From Lentzea terrae (GTDB taxonomy: Bacteria > Actinomycetota > Actinomycetes > Mycobacteriales > Pseudonocardiaceae), in assembly GCF_003265345.1 (NCBI RefSeq), contig NZ_QFWW01000008.1:291440-355439 (forward strand): a stretch of DNA of 64,000 nt. Reading direction: 5' to 3'. This document shows positions 52,232 through 61,426 of this stretch, in pieces. Made by a program: the position numbers and the translations under genes. Below the pieces are notes generated by a model. The model saw only the letters and a program-made list of their open reading frames with translations, ran no database searches and was not told the origin of the DNA. Position 1 is the first letter of the stretch, and every line of letters begins with the position of its first letter.

Positions 52232-53518
52232 ATGCCAACGACCAGGATCGGCTGCGGCGCGGGGTTCGCCGGTGACCGGATCGAGCCGGCGGAGGACCTG
52301 CTGCACCGCGCCGGACTCGCCGACCTCGTGCTGGAGTGCCTGGGGGAGCGCACGATCGCGTTGGCCCAGCAGCGCAGGCTCACCGACCCCGGCGCCGGGT
52401 ACGACCACCGGCTGCCCGCCCGGTTCGAACGGCTGCTGCCGCCGGCGGTCGAGCACGGCGTGCGAGTGCTGACGAACATGGGCGCGGCGAATCCACTGGC
52501 TGCGGGCCGGGTCACCAGGGCGCTGCTGGACCGGATCGGGGCACGCGCCGCGGTCGCTGTCGTGACCGGGGACGACGTGCTCGCCGAGGTCGACCTGGAC
52601 GCACCCGCCTGGGAGAACGGCATCCCGTTGCGCGAGCACGGCGAGATCGTCTCGGCCAACGCCTACCTCGGCGCAGACGCGATCCTGCCGGCCCTGGACG
52701 CCGGCGCGGACGTGATCATCACCGGCCGGGTCGCCGATCCGTCGCTGTTCCTGGCCCCGCTCGCGCACCGGCTCGGCTGGGACCTCGGCGACGTCGTGAC
52801 GACCGCCGCCGGCACCCTCGTCGGGCACCTGCTGGAGTGCGCGGGCCAGCTCACCGGCGGCTACTTCGCCGATCCCGGTTACCAGGACGTGCCTGATCTG
52901 GCCAACCTCGGTTTCCCGTTCGCCGACGTGGCCGCGGACGGGACGGCGGAACTGGGCAAGCTGCCCGGCACCGGTGGTGTGCTGTCCCGCGCGACCGTGC
53001 GGGAGCAACTGCTGTACGAGATCACCGATCCGGCCGCGTACCGAACGCCCGACGTCGTGCTCGACGTGCGCGCGGTGACTGTCGACGAGCACCCACGCGG
53101 GGTGCGCGTCGCGGGCGCGCGTGGGACGGCGCGACCCGACCGGCTCAAGGTGAGCGTCGGTTACCGCGCCGGGAAGAAGGTCGAGGCCGAGATCTCGTAC
53201 GTGGGCCCGAACGCCGCCGCACGGGCGGCGCTGGCCGCTGAGATCGTCACCACCCGGCTGTCCGGCCTGCCGTTGCGGGCCGAGGTGCTCGGCGGCGAAA
53301 CGGACTGCCGCCTGCGCGTGGCCGCGATCAGCCACGACGACGTGGTGCTCGAAGCGATCGGAGACGAGGTCGAGTCGTTGTACACCAACGGTCCCGCCGG
53401 CGGCGGCGGGGTGCGCGTGCACATCGGCGAGGTGCTCGGGATCGCGTCAACCCTCATCCCGCGGGAACTGGTGCGTCCCGTGGTCACTCTGGTGGAGACC
53501 GCCGATGTTGCTCCATGA
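52232..53518 (+). CDS. AtuA-family (DUF1446) acyclic terpene/carboxylate utilisation protein
   Basis: A 428-residue protein: IGCGAGFAGDRIEPAEDLL at the start, VLTNMGAANPLAAGRVTRAL, GADVIITGRVADPSLFLAP, ECAGQLTGGYFADPG and YTNGPAGGGGVRVHIGEVLG. These match DUF1446/AtuA proteins, which occur with acyl-CoA carboxylases or carboxylate transporters; the biochemical role is not established. The last 14 bases overlap the small partner gene. Confidence 0.85.
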   Translation: MPTTRIGCGAGFAGDRIEPAEDLLHRAGLADLVLECLGERTIALAQQRRLTDPGAGYDHRLPARFERLLPPAVEHGVRVLTNMGAANPLAAGRVTRALLDRIGARAAVAVVTGDDVLAEVDLDAPAWENGIPLREHGEIVSANAYLGADAILPALDAGADVIITGRVADPSLFLAPLAHRLGWDLGDVVTTAAGTLVGHLLECAGQLTGGYFADPGYQDVPDLANLGFPFADVAADGTAELGKLPGTGGVLSRATVREQLLYEITDPAAYRTPDVVLDVRAVTVDEHPRGVRVAGARGTARPDRLKVSVGYRAGKKVEAEISYVGPNAAARAALAAEIVTTRLSGLPLRAEVLGGETDCRLRVAAISHDDVVLEAIGDEVESLYTNGPAGGGGVRVHIGEVLGIASTLIPRELVRPVVTLVETADVAP

Positions 53519-53843
53519 CCTCGCCCACTGCCGCGCCGGTGACAAGGGAAATGTTGCCACCCTGTCCGTTTTCCCCTACGACGAAAGGTTTTTCTCGCTG
53601 TTGCTGCGCGAGGTCACCGCCGAGCGGGTCCGCGAGCACCTCGCGGAGTTCGTCGCCGGCGCCGTGGTGCGCCACGAGCTGCCGAACCTGGCGGCCCTGC
53701 ACTTCGTGTGCCACCAGGTCATCGACGGCGGCGTGACGACTTCGCTGGCACTGGACACGCACGGGAAGTCGCTGAGCTCCAGGCTGCTGTCCCTGCCCGT
53801 CAGCGCCGCCGGCGACGTGACTGGGCGAACAGCCACTCGATGA
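53505..53843 (+). CDS. AtuA-like ferredoxin-fold partner protein
   Basis: A 112-residue protein beginning MLLHDLAHCRAGDKGNVATL, followed by SVFPYDERFFSLLLREVTAE and FVCHQVIDGGVTTSLALD. This corresponds to the C-terminal domain that in many AtuA proteins is fused to DUF1446; here it is a separate gene overlapping by 14 bases, so the two probably form one complex. Its 3' end overlaps the convergent frameshifted hydrolase by 44 bases. Confidence 0.85.
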   Translation: MLLHDLAHCRAGDKGNVATLSVFPYDERFFSLLLREVTAERVREHLAEFVAGAVVRHELPNLAALHFVCHQVIDGGVTTSLALDTHGKSLSSRLLSLPVSAAGDVTGRTATR

Positions 53844-55160
53844 TCACGTCGTTCTCGTAGGTCTGCGCCCACGAGAAGTGGGGGTTCACCTCCGTCGTCC
53901 CCACCGGGTAGCTGGTGAACAGGACGTGGCTGCCGGTCGCTCGTGCCTGCGCAGCAGTTCCCGTGACCGTGCCTCGAACTCCGCCTTCGGCAGGTTGTTG
54001 GCCCACTCGCCGCGCGTCACCTTCGCGCCCGCCGCTTCGAGCGCGTTCATCAGCGTCCAGGTGCCGGGCTTGCCGAACCGGCCCTCGCGGTACGGCACGA
54101 TCGGGTCGTCCACCGAGTGGTCGGCCCACAGCGGGACGTCGACCATGCGTTCCATTGTGGACTGATTGCCCCAGCCCGCGGTGGCAACGGCCGCCGCGAA
54201 CTTGCCGGGGTACTGCGGCAGCAGGCTGAACACGCCGCGGCCGCCAGAGGACAGGCCAACGACGTAGATCCGCTCGGTGTCGACCGGGTACCGGGCCGTG
54301 ACCGTGTCGACGAGCTCGACGGTTGCCCGCTGCACGCGCGGGTCGGTCCAGTCCGTGCCGTCGGGTCCCTCCATCGGGCGCGGCAACGGGATCTGCGGCG
54401 AGAGCACGAACGCCGGATGCCTGCGCCGCCGTTCGGGCTTGGCGAACGTGACGGCGACCCGGTTGGCGGTCAGCTGGGTCATGTTGTTGTCGGCGACCTC
54501 GCCGCCGCCGTGCAGGGTGACGACCAGCGGGTACCGGGTGTTCCTCAGGAGGTCCACCGGCTGGCAGAGCCGGTAGTCCAGTTCGAAACCGGCAGAGTCG
54601 ACGAACGAGCCCGCGGTGAAGTCGTCGACCACGGGGTTGCGCACGCCGTCGTTGCGGACCGCGAGAGGGCTCGCGGGGAGAACAACGCCACCCGCCGGAG
54701 TCGTCAGGTCCGCCAGCTGCCGGACCGTGTAGGCGCGGTCGAGCGGAAACGGGTCGGTGCCGGCGGCGGACGCGTTGGCGTCGCTCGCGGCCAGTTCGAT
54801 GATCAGGTGGTCGCCCGGCCGGCCGCGATCGGCCACTTCTGCCTTGGTGTTCGAGTAGACCCTGGTCACGGTGCGCGGCGCGGTTTGCCGCTGCACGGTG
54901 GCGGTGACGTGGAACGCGGTCAGGGGGATCGTGCCGCCGCGCAGGTCGATGAGGTTCGCGTACCGGATGGCCACTGCGGTCACGCGCCAGCCGCCGCTCG
55001 GCGTCACGGTGGTGATGAGATCGGCGCGCACGACCGGGTTGAGCCCGGACGCCGTCGGCCGCGGTGTTGTCGCGGCCGACGCCGTCGCGGTGCGAACGGC
55101 CGGGGCAGCGGCCACGCCTGCGGCCAGAGCGAGCGCGGTGCGCCTGGAAATTCCTCTCAT
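53800..55160 (-). pseudogene. Tat-secreted alpha/beta-hydrolase with apparent frameshift
   Basis: From ATG 55160 the frame gives a Tat signal (ISRRTALALAAGVAAAPAVR), an N-terminal beta domain and a PHB-depolymerase/esterase-like hydrolase (YPLVVTLHGGGEVADNNMTQ, oxyanion region; IYVVGLSSGGRGVFSLLPQY, nucleophile GLSSGG; DHSVDDPIVPYREG, Asp). The expected end with the catalytic His, NPHFSWAQTYENDVIIEWLF then AQS, is in another frame. The two frames meet near 53950-53960 and are consistent with loss of one base. It may be a real mutation or a sequencing error; without it the protein would be about 450 residues. Confidence 0.75.
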
Positions 55161-55315
55161 GGGCCCTCGTCTCGTCGTCGAGCTGCGGCGTGGCCCTGAG
55201 TTTGCTGCCGGGTTCTGCGCGTGGTCCAACAGCAATGTCCGATGCATTGATGCTTGGCGTGCATTGGTCCCGGTCGCGCGCTGCCGGGGCGAGGCTGCAC
55301 GACCACAATGGAGCG

Positions 55316-56947
55316 ATGGCGACCGAGGAGCTCGAGCGTGGGCGGACGTCCTTCGCGCAGGGGTCATGGGGCGTGGCGTACGCGCGGTTCGCGGCTGCCG
55401 ACGCGGATACGCCTCTCGGCCTCGACGACCTCGAGCGATTCGCGCTCGCCGCGTATCTCACGGGCAATGACGAGGTGGCCACGCGTGTGTGGACGCGGGC
55501 CCAGCACGAGGCCCTCCTGCGTGATGATCCGCGGCGCGCCGCGCGTAACGCCGTGTTGATCGGCGCCGGTCTGATGTTCCGAGGCGAGACCGCGCCCGGG
55601 ATGGGGTGGTTCGCCCGGGCCGCACGCGTGCTCGAAGGCTGCGGCGAGTGCGCCGAACACGCGTGGCTGCTGACGTGGAACGCGTTCGTGCGGATGTGGG
55701 GCGGAGACCCCGCGACGGCGCAGCCGGCGTTCATCGAGAGCGTCGAGATCGGCCGCCGCTTCGGCGACGTGGACCTGGTGACGATGTCGCGGCTGGGCCA
55801 GGGCATGTGCCTGGTCATGCTGGGCGACGTCGCCCCAGGTGTCGGTCTGCTCGACGAGGTCATGGCCGGGGTGATGTCCGGTGAAGTCACGCCGATGTAC
55901 GCAGGGATCGTGTACTGCACCGTGATCGCGGCCTGCGCGGACCTGTTCGACCTGCGCCGCGCCCGCGAATGGACCGCGGCGCTCACCCGGTGGTGCGACT
56001 CGCAGCCCGACCTCGTCCCGTACCGGGGCAACTGCCTGGTCCACCGGTGCGAACTGATGCAGCTGCAGGGCGCGTGGAACGACGCGACGCAGGCCGCCGA
56101 GCAGGCGTGCGCCCTGCTGTCCGGCCCGGTCGAGTGGGACACCCTGGGCGCGGCGCATTACCAGCTCGGCGAGCTGCAACGGCTGCGCGGCGAGTTCGCG
56201 GCGGCTGAGGAGAGCTACCGCAAGGCGGCTGAGACCGGCCGCCGGCCTGAGCCGGGCCTCGCGCTGCTCAGGCTGGCGCAGGGACGCGTCGACGTGGCGG
56301 CCGCCGTGATGCGCCGCGTCATCGCCGAAACCGAGGACCCGTCCGCGCGGTCGCGGGTGCTGTCCGCCCACGTCGAGGTCATGATCGCCGCCGGGGACGT
56401 GCCGGCGGCCCGTGCGGGAGCCGACGAACTCGCAGGCGTCGCTGCTGCGCTCGACACTCCGTACCTGGCCGCGATGGCGGCGTCGGCCAGGGGAGCGGTC
56501 CTGCTCGCCGAAGGCGACACGGCCAGAGCGTTGCCCGAACTGCGCCGCGCCGCGTCGGCGTGGCGCGAGCTGGACGCACCGCACGAGACCGCACGTGTCC
56601 GGGTGCTCATCGGGCTGGCCTGCCGCGCGCTCGACGACCCCGAGTCGTCCGCGATGGAGCTCCGCGGCGCGCGGGCGGTCTTCGAGCAGCTCGGGGCCAC
56701 ACCGGATGTCGAACGACTCGAAGCACTCACGGCGTTGCCGCACGGGAAGGCCCACGGCGGTCTGACCGCACGTGAGGTGGAGGTGCTGAGGCTGGTCGCG
56801 GCCGGTCGGACGAACCGCGCGATAGCCAAGCAGCTCGGCCTGTCGGAGAAGACCGTCGCCCGCCACGTGAGCAACTGCTTCACCAAGATCCGAGTACCTT
56901 CCCGCGCGGCGGCCACCGCCTACGCCTACGAGCACGCCCTGATCTGA
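55316..56947 (+). CDS. LuxR-family regulator with TPR-like sensor region
   Basis: A 543-residue protein. Residues 1-460 are helical tetratricopeptide-like repeats (ERGRTSFAQGSWGVAYARFA, YQLGELQRLRGEFAAAEESY) without the N-terminal ATPase of LAL/MalT regulators. The C-terminal LuxR domain reads LTAREVEVLRLVAAGRTNRA, IAKQLGLSEKTVARHVSNCF. The start ATG 55316 gives MATEELERGR. The methyltransferase gene follows after 122 bases, a pairing common in actinomycetes, and is its likely target. Confidence 0.88.
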   Translation: MATEELERGRTSFAQGSWGVAYARFAAADADTPLGLDDLERFALAAYLTGNDEVATRVWTRAQHEALLRDDPRRAARNAVLIGAGLMFRGETAPGMGWFARAARVLEGCGECAEHAWLLTWNAFVRMWGGDPATAQPAFIESVEIGRRFGDVDLVTMSRLGQGMCLVMLGDVAPGVGLLDEVMAGVMSGEVTPMYAGIVYCTVIAACADLFDLRRAREWTAALTRWCDSQPDLVPYRGNCLVHRCELMQLQGAWNDATQAAEQACALLSGPVEWDTLGAAHYQLGELQRLRGEFAAAEESYRKAAETGRRPEPGLALLRLAQGRVDVAAAVMRRVIAETEDPSARSRVLSAHVEVMIAAGDVPAARAGADELAGVAAALDTPYLAAMAASARGAVLLAEGDTARALPELRRAASAWRELDAPHETARVRVLIGLACRALDDPESSAMELRGARAVFEQLGATPDVERLEALTALPHGKAHGGLTAREVEVLRLVAAGRTNRAIAKQLGLSEKTVARHVSNCFTKIRVPSRAAATAYAYEHALI

Positions 56948-57069
56948 GACGGCGCGCGTGGACAGAACTACCCACGCCCTCGCGAGGGCGTCTGGGTCGT
57001 TCGCCCGAAGCCGATCGGTCTTGCCGCTCCTAACGTCCGGTGCGAGGGGAAACCGGAAAGGAGTTCGAC

Positions 57070-57924
57070 ATGACGGACGTGCGGCACGAGACGACACAGC
57101 AAGCCGAGCACAGCGCACCGGTCGAGGCGTGGGACGCGATCGCCGCGCGGTACGACGAGCACGTCACACCCGGCGAGTCCGAGCTGGCTCTCGCCGGACT
57201 GCGGCTCGCGGGAGTCAGGGCGGGCGACACGTTCCTCGACGTCGCCGCCGGCACCGGCGGACTGAGCCTGCCCGCGGCACGCCTCGGCGCGAAGGTGCTG
57301 GCAACCGACTGGTCGCCCAGGATGATCGACCACTTCACCGCGCGGGCGGCGGCCGAAGACCTGGACGCCGAGGGGCGCGTGATGGACTGCCACCGGCTCG
57401 ACATCCCCGATGACACCTACGACGTCACGGGCTCGCAGTTCGGCGTCATGCTGGTCCCGGATCAGGCGGCGGCGCTGCGGGAGATGGTCCGGGTGACCAA
57501 GCCCGGCGGCCGCGTGCTCCTCATCGCCTACGGCGACCCGGTCGCGTTCGAGGCACTGCACTTCTTCATCGCCGCGGTGCAGGCGGTCGTCCCCGAGTTC
57601 GAGGGCCCCGCCGAGGACGAGCCCCTGCTCGAGTTCCAGGTGGCGGACCCGGACGTGCTGCGCCGGCGACTGACCGACGCGGGCCTGACCGACGTCACCG
57701 TCGACACGAACCACCAGGAGCGGATCGAGGTGCGCACCGGGCGGCAGCTGTGGAACTGGTGCCTCGGCGGAAACCCGATCCCCGGAGCGCTCGTCGCGGG
57801 CTTCACCGACGAGCAGCGCGAGGACATCGTCCGGGTGCTCGACGGCATGGTCCGCGAACGGTTCGCCGACACCGGCCCGGCAATTCTCACCGCCCCGCTC
57901 AACATCGGAGTGGGCACGAAATGA
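57070..57924 (+). CDS. Class I SAM-dependent methyltransferase
   Basis: A 284-residue enzyme with motif I LDVAAGTGGLSLPAARLGAK, motif II-like GSQFGVMLVPDQ and post-motif RVTKPGGRVLLIAYGDP, as in UbiE/methyltransferase_11 proteins. AAAGGAG lies 6 bases before ATG 57070. The substrate is unknown; location after a LuxR regulator and before the nitrous-acid-type genes leaves open whether it belongs to that cluster. Confidence 0.88.
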   Translation: MTDVRHETTQQAEHSAPVEAWDAIAARYDEHVTPGESELALAGLRLAGVRAGDTFLDVAAGTGGLSLPAARLGAKVLATDWSPRMIDHFTARAAAEDLDAEGRVMDCHRLDIPDDTYDVTGSQFGVMLVPDQAAALREMVRVTKPGGRVLLIAYGDPVAFEALHFFIAAVQAVVPEFEGPAEDEPLLEFQVADPDVLRRRLTDAGLTDVTVDTNHQERIEVRTGRQLWNWCLGGNPIPGALVAGFTDEQREDIVRVLDGMVRERFADTGPAILTAPLNIGVGTK

Positions 57925-58122
57925 GGGCATGGTCAGGCCGGCCCGCTTCTCTGTTGTCCGCACTGTCGAAGAGTTCTTCCAAGAGTGCGTGCGCTTTTGC
58001 CGCGATGGCCAGCGCCAATCGGGTTTTCGTCAGGTCTGCCTCTAGTTTCGCGTTACGGTGACGCAGTATCTCCAACTCGATCTGCTCGGCCGATTTCCTG
58101 GAGCGTTTTGTCCTCTCGAATC
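57900..58122 (-). pseudogene. C-terminal fragment of IS3-type OrfA transposase
   Basis: The minus strand reads KSAEQIELEILRHRNAKLEA followed by DLTKTRLALAIAAKAHALLE and ELFDSADNREAG. The coiled-coil LxxxNAKLEADLxKTxxAL then KAHALLE is the C-terminus of IS3-family OrfA proteins. The helix-turn-helix half is missing (stop at the 5' side near 58123). The rest of the 303-base interval to 58228 holds only the promoter and ribosome site of the next gene. Confidence 0.6.
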
Positions 58123-58227
58123 ACTGTCAACTCCCGTGCAAATACGCTAAGTTGGGGCTGTCGGTAAATCTTGCGAAACCGCATAGCGCTGAAACATCAG
58201 GTACCTCCTGACGGGAGACAGCAGCAC

Positions 58228-59040
58228 GTGGATACCATCGGACCACGCACCGCCGAAAGCATTGCCGCACAATTTCATGACGTCGATTCCTCCGCCGTTC
58301 CCGAGGACTTCATCGCCTATCTGCGGAAGATGGAGGAGAGCGAGAGCGGCCGCGCGGTGCGAGAGGCCACCTATCGCGCCGTGGAGGCCGCCGGGAGCAG
58401 GGGAGCGGACATCGGGTGCGGCGCCGGACGCGCCGTCGCGGATCTCGTCCAGCTCGGGAAGGACGCCGTGGGGGTCGACAGCAGTCAGGCCATGGTCGAC
58501 GCGGCCCTGGCCCGGTTCCCGCACTGTCACGTCGTCAGGGGCAGCGCCTTCGAGTTGCCCTTCGAGGACGCTGAACTGTCGTGGTACCGGTCCGAGCGGA
58601 CCTTCCTGCACTTCCCCGATCCCGCCGCGGCGCTGTCCGAGGCCCGCAGAGTGCTGAGGCCGGGCGGGACGATCGTGCTCGCGGACCCTGATCTCGCGTC
58701 GATGGTGGTGAGTTCGCGGATCCCGGAGACGACCGACGCGGTCAAGGACGCGTTCTGCTCGGCCGTCCCGAATCCCCACGCCGGCACCCACAACGCCTAC
58801 CACCTCGCCGACGCCGGATTCACCGACATCTCCGTCGTTCCCGTCATGGCGAGCCTGAACGACCATGCGTCCGCGTTCGGCGTGGTGCTGGAGCCGGCCC
58901 TGACGGCGGCTCTCACCCGGGGCGTCGTCAGCGAGGCGGCGGCGGCGCGGTGGAAGGACGACCTGGGCGATCTGTCCCGCCGGAACGCCTTCACCGCGAC
59001 GGCGACCTTCTTCGTCACCACGGCCCGCCTGGCGTCGTAG
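58228..59040 (+). CDS. Class I SAM-dependent methyltransferase
   Basis: A 270-residue protein: GADIGCGAGRAVADLVQLGK (motif I), VGVDSSQAMVDAALARFP, YRSERTFLHFPDPAAALSEA, RRVLRPGGTIVLADPDLASM. The WYRSERTFLHFPDPAAAL stretch is seen in actinomycete natural-product methyltransferases. Start GTG 58228 has GGGAGA 8 bases upstream. It ends at a strong bidirectional terminator shared with the AMP ligase gene. Confidence 0.88.
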   Translation: MDTIGPRTAESIAAQFHDVDSSAVPEDFIAYLRKMEESESGRAVREATYRAVEAAGSRGADIGCGAGRAVADLVQLGKDAVGVDSSQAMVDAALARFPHCHVVRGSAFELPFEDAELSWYRSERTFLHFPDPAAALSEARRVLRPGGTIVLADPDLASMVVSSRIPETTDAVKDAFCSAVPNPHAGTHNAYHLADAGFTDISVVPVMASLNDHASAFGVVLEPALTAALTRGVVSEAAAARWKDDLGDLSRRNAFTATATFFVTTARLAS

Positions 59041-59055
59041 GTCATGAGGAGCCTG

Positions 59056-59085
59056 ATGGTCGGGTCGCCCGAGCGACCCGACCAT
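59056..59085. terminator. Bidirectional terminator, perfect 13-bp stem
   Basis: ATGGTCGGGTCGC (59056-59068) pairs with 59073-59085 around CCGA, extended outward by GAGGA/TCCTC. It lies exactly between the convergent methyltransferase (stop 59040) and AMP ligase (stop 59091) genes. Confidence 0.85.
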
Positions 59086-59090
59086 CCTCC

Positions 59091-60749
59091 TCAGTCGGCT
59101 GAACACGACCGAAGCCGTTCCCGGAGCAGGTTCTTGCGCACCTTGCCGGTCTCGTTGCGCGGCAGTTGGGGTAGGAGCTCCAGGCGGGACGGCTGGCACC
59201 ACTCGCTCATGCCGAGCCCGTCGAGCCAGTCGCGCAGGCCGTCGAGGGTGGGCGTTCCCCGTCCCGGTACGACGACCGCGCAGGCGAGTTCGCCGCCGTG
59301 GCCGTCCGGGTAGCCGACCAGGGCGACGTCCCGCACGTCGGGGTGGTCCAGCAGCACCGACTCGACGTCGCTGACCGGGATCATGATGACGCCGATCCGG
59401 TCCTCGGCGCGGCCGTGCAGGCGGATGCCGCCGTGGCCGTCCGGCGCCGCCAGGTCACCGGTGTCGTACCAGCCGTCGTCGTGCTCGGTGAGCACGGTCA
59501 GCCGGCCGTCGTCCCGGCCCCAGGTGGCCAGGCACAGCGAAGGGCTGCGGACGTAGAGGCGCCCAGGTCGATCGTCGCTGATCGGGTGGTCGGCTCGCAG
59601 GTCGATCTCGTGGCCAGGGGCACCGCGCCCGACGGTGCGGCCGGCCAGCTCCGGGTGCTCTCCGGTGCGGGTGAAGGTGGTGGCGCCCTCCGTCATGCCC
59701 CAGCCCACGTCCAGCGGGATTCCGAAGGTCTCGGTCACTCGCCGGAACAGCGGCTGCGGGACGATCGTGCCTCCCGCGCGGATGATCCGCACCGTGGGCA
59801 GTCGCTGCGACGTGCGTTCCATCGCGTCGATCAGGACGGAGAGGAAGACCGGGACGATGACCATCCAGCTGACCCGGGCCCGGGCCAGGAAGGGGATGAC
59901 GGCCTCCGGCTCCCAGCGGTCCGTCACGACCGCGCAGGCCCCGCGGTGCAACGGCAGGAAGATGCCCAGGTTGAGGCCGACGATGTGCGTTGCCGCGTTC
60001 GGTGAGTAGACGCGGCTGTCCTGGCCGATGCCGTCGGCGGCCGCCACGGGGGCGTACCAGGCGTACGAGGTGTTGAGGGTGTGCAGGACGGCCTTCGGCT
60101 CGCCGGAGGTACCGGAGGTGAACAGCACCAGGGAGACCCGGTCCGGGTCCACAATGGACGGATCCGGCAGGATGTCGTGCTCCGTCTGCTCGAAGTACTC
60201 GCGGAAGCCGACTTCGCCGCCTGTAGTTCGTTCGCCGGTGGTCCGCTCGCCGAGCACCACGCGGTGACGCAGTGCGGGCAGCCTGGGTGCCATCTCGGCC
60301 AGCGCCGCCGCGTGGTCGAAGTTGTCCCACTGATCGACGGTCACGCAGACGACGACATCCAGCCGGCGGAGCATCCGCTCCAGCTCACGGGGGCGGAACG
60401 CGCACATGATCGGCGCCGCGACGGCCCCGAGCCGGGCACAGGCCAGCACCAGCGGTCCGACCTGCCAGATGTTCGGCAGCTGCATCGCGACGACCTGACC
60501 GCTGCGCACCCCCAGCGCGTGCAGCGCGCCGGCGAAGCGGTCCACGTACTCGGCGTACTGCGCGTAGCTCAGCTCCAGGGTGCCCCGGCCGGCCTCCGAC
60601 ACGAGAAGCGCGGGGGCGTCTGGAGTCTCGGCACGCCACCGCGCCAGGTCGTCCAGGATGGTGCCGGAGCGCCAGTGGCCCTCCTTGCGGTACTGCTCCG
60701 AGATGGTGGCGTCGGGGCGCAAGGTGGTGATCGGGTTCACGGTGTTCAA
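59091..60749 (-). CDS. Acyl-adenylate ligase family protein, CreM-like diazotase candidate
   Basis: A 552-residue ANL-superfamily enzyme: [20 protein letters not shown] (A3 P-loop), [51 protein letters not shown] and the C-terminal catalytic Lys in [11 protein letters not shown]. By sequence alone it is an acyl-CoA or aryl-acid ligase. Its position beside lyase and flavoprotein genes like CreD and CreE suggests the CreM/CmaA6/AvaA6 role: ATP-dependent coupling of nitrite to an aryl amine, giving a diazo compound. I start at TTG 60749 (AAGGA 9 bases upstream); GTG 60740 is possible. The original upstream sequence is replaced by a tnpB remnant. Confidence 0.75.
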   Translation of the reverse strand: MNTVNPITTLRPDATISEQYRKEGHWRSGTILDDLARWRAETPDAPALLVSEAGRGTLELSYAQYAEYVDRFAGALHALGVRSGQVVAMQLPNIWQVGPLVLACARLGAVAAPIMCAFRPRELERMLRRLDVVVCVTVDQWDNFDHAAALAEMAPRLPALRHRVVLGERTTGERTTGGEVGFREYFEQTEHDILPDPSIVDPDRVSLVLFTSGTSGEPKAVLHTLNTSYAWYAPVAAADGIGQDSRVYSPNAATHIVGLNLGIFLPLHRGACAVVTDRWEPEAVIPFLARARVSWMVIVPVFLSVLIDAMERTSQRLPTVRIIRAGGTIVPQPLFRRVTETFGIPLDVGWGMTEGATTFTRTGEHPELAGRTVGRGAPGHEIDLRADHPISDDRPGRLYVRSPSLCLATWGRDDGRLTVLTEHDDGWYDTGDLAAPDGHGGIRLHGRAEDRIGVIMIPVSDVESVLLDHPDVRDVALVGYPDGHGGELACAVVVPGRGTPTLDGLRDWLDGLGMSEWCQPSRLELLPQLPRNETGKVRKNLLRERLRSCSAD

Positions 60750-60764
60750 TTCCGGAATCCTTCC

Positions 60765-61369
60765 AAGATTTCGACGGCGTGGAGCAGCTGACCCGGTACC
60801 TGGAACTGCTGAACCGAGACCCGCAGCTGGCGCCGGTACGGGGTGTGTTCGCGGCGCAGCAGGCCAAGGTCGCCCGCGCGCACCGCAAGGTCCGCACCGC
60901 CCGGCAGGACTTCCTGCACCGCACCACCACGGGCCTGGTGCGCTCGGCCGACGTGATCGCGATCGAGGACCTGTCGGTCCAGAACATGGTGCGCAACCGC
61001 CACCTCGCCCGCGCCATCTCCGATGCGGGCTGGGGTGAGTTCCGCAGGCAGCTGGGGTACAAGTGCGATCGCGCCGGTCGCACGCTGGTCGTGATCGACC
61101 GCTGGTTCCCGTCCAGCAAGACCTGCTCGGCCTGCGGGCACGTGCTCGCAAGGCTTGCTTTGTCCACCCGGCACTGGACGTGTCCGAGCTGTCGCACCCG
61201 GCACGACCGGGACCTCAACGCGGCCAAGAACATCCTTGCGGCTGGTCGAGCCGTAGCCCGAGGCACTGTCTCGGGTGATGCCTGCGGAGCTGATGTCAGA
61301 CGGCAAGGGCCCTCCCTTCCGCGATCGGCAGTGAAACAGGAACCCCGCGCCGCGAGGCACAGCGCGTGA
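60765..61369 (+). pseudogene. Chimera of a nucS fragment and truncated tnpB
   Basis: The frame starts with [20 protein letters not shown], followed by [11 protein letters not shown], which is a conserved stretch of the actinobacterial mismatch endonuclease NucS ([19 protein letters not shown]). At about 60863 it changes to TnpB sequence ([71 protein letters not shown]). The RuvC Glu and second Asp and an intact CxxC/CxxC zinc ribbon remain, but the N-terminal half with the first catalytic Asp is gone. It is a dead remnant formed by recombination. Confidence 0.75.
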
Positions 61370-61397
61370 GCGCTACCCGCCACACGGCGGGTGGGAT

Positions 61398-61426
61398 CCC
61401 TGCCCTTCAGGACAGGGAGAAGTCAA
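61398..61426 (+). repeat. IS605-type right end of the truncated tnpB remnant
   Basis: CCCTG (61398-61402) pairs with CAGGG (61413-61417), then AGAAG and TCAA at 61423-61426, with GGGAT just before the hairpin. This matches the right end at 17821-17854 in layout. Here too the TCAA provides the TGA stop of the neighbouring minus-strand gene. Confidence 0.6.
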
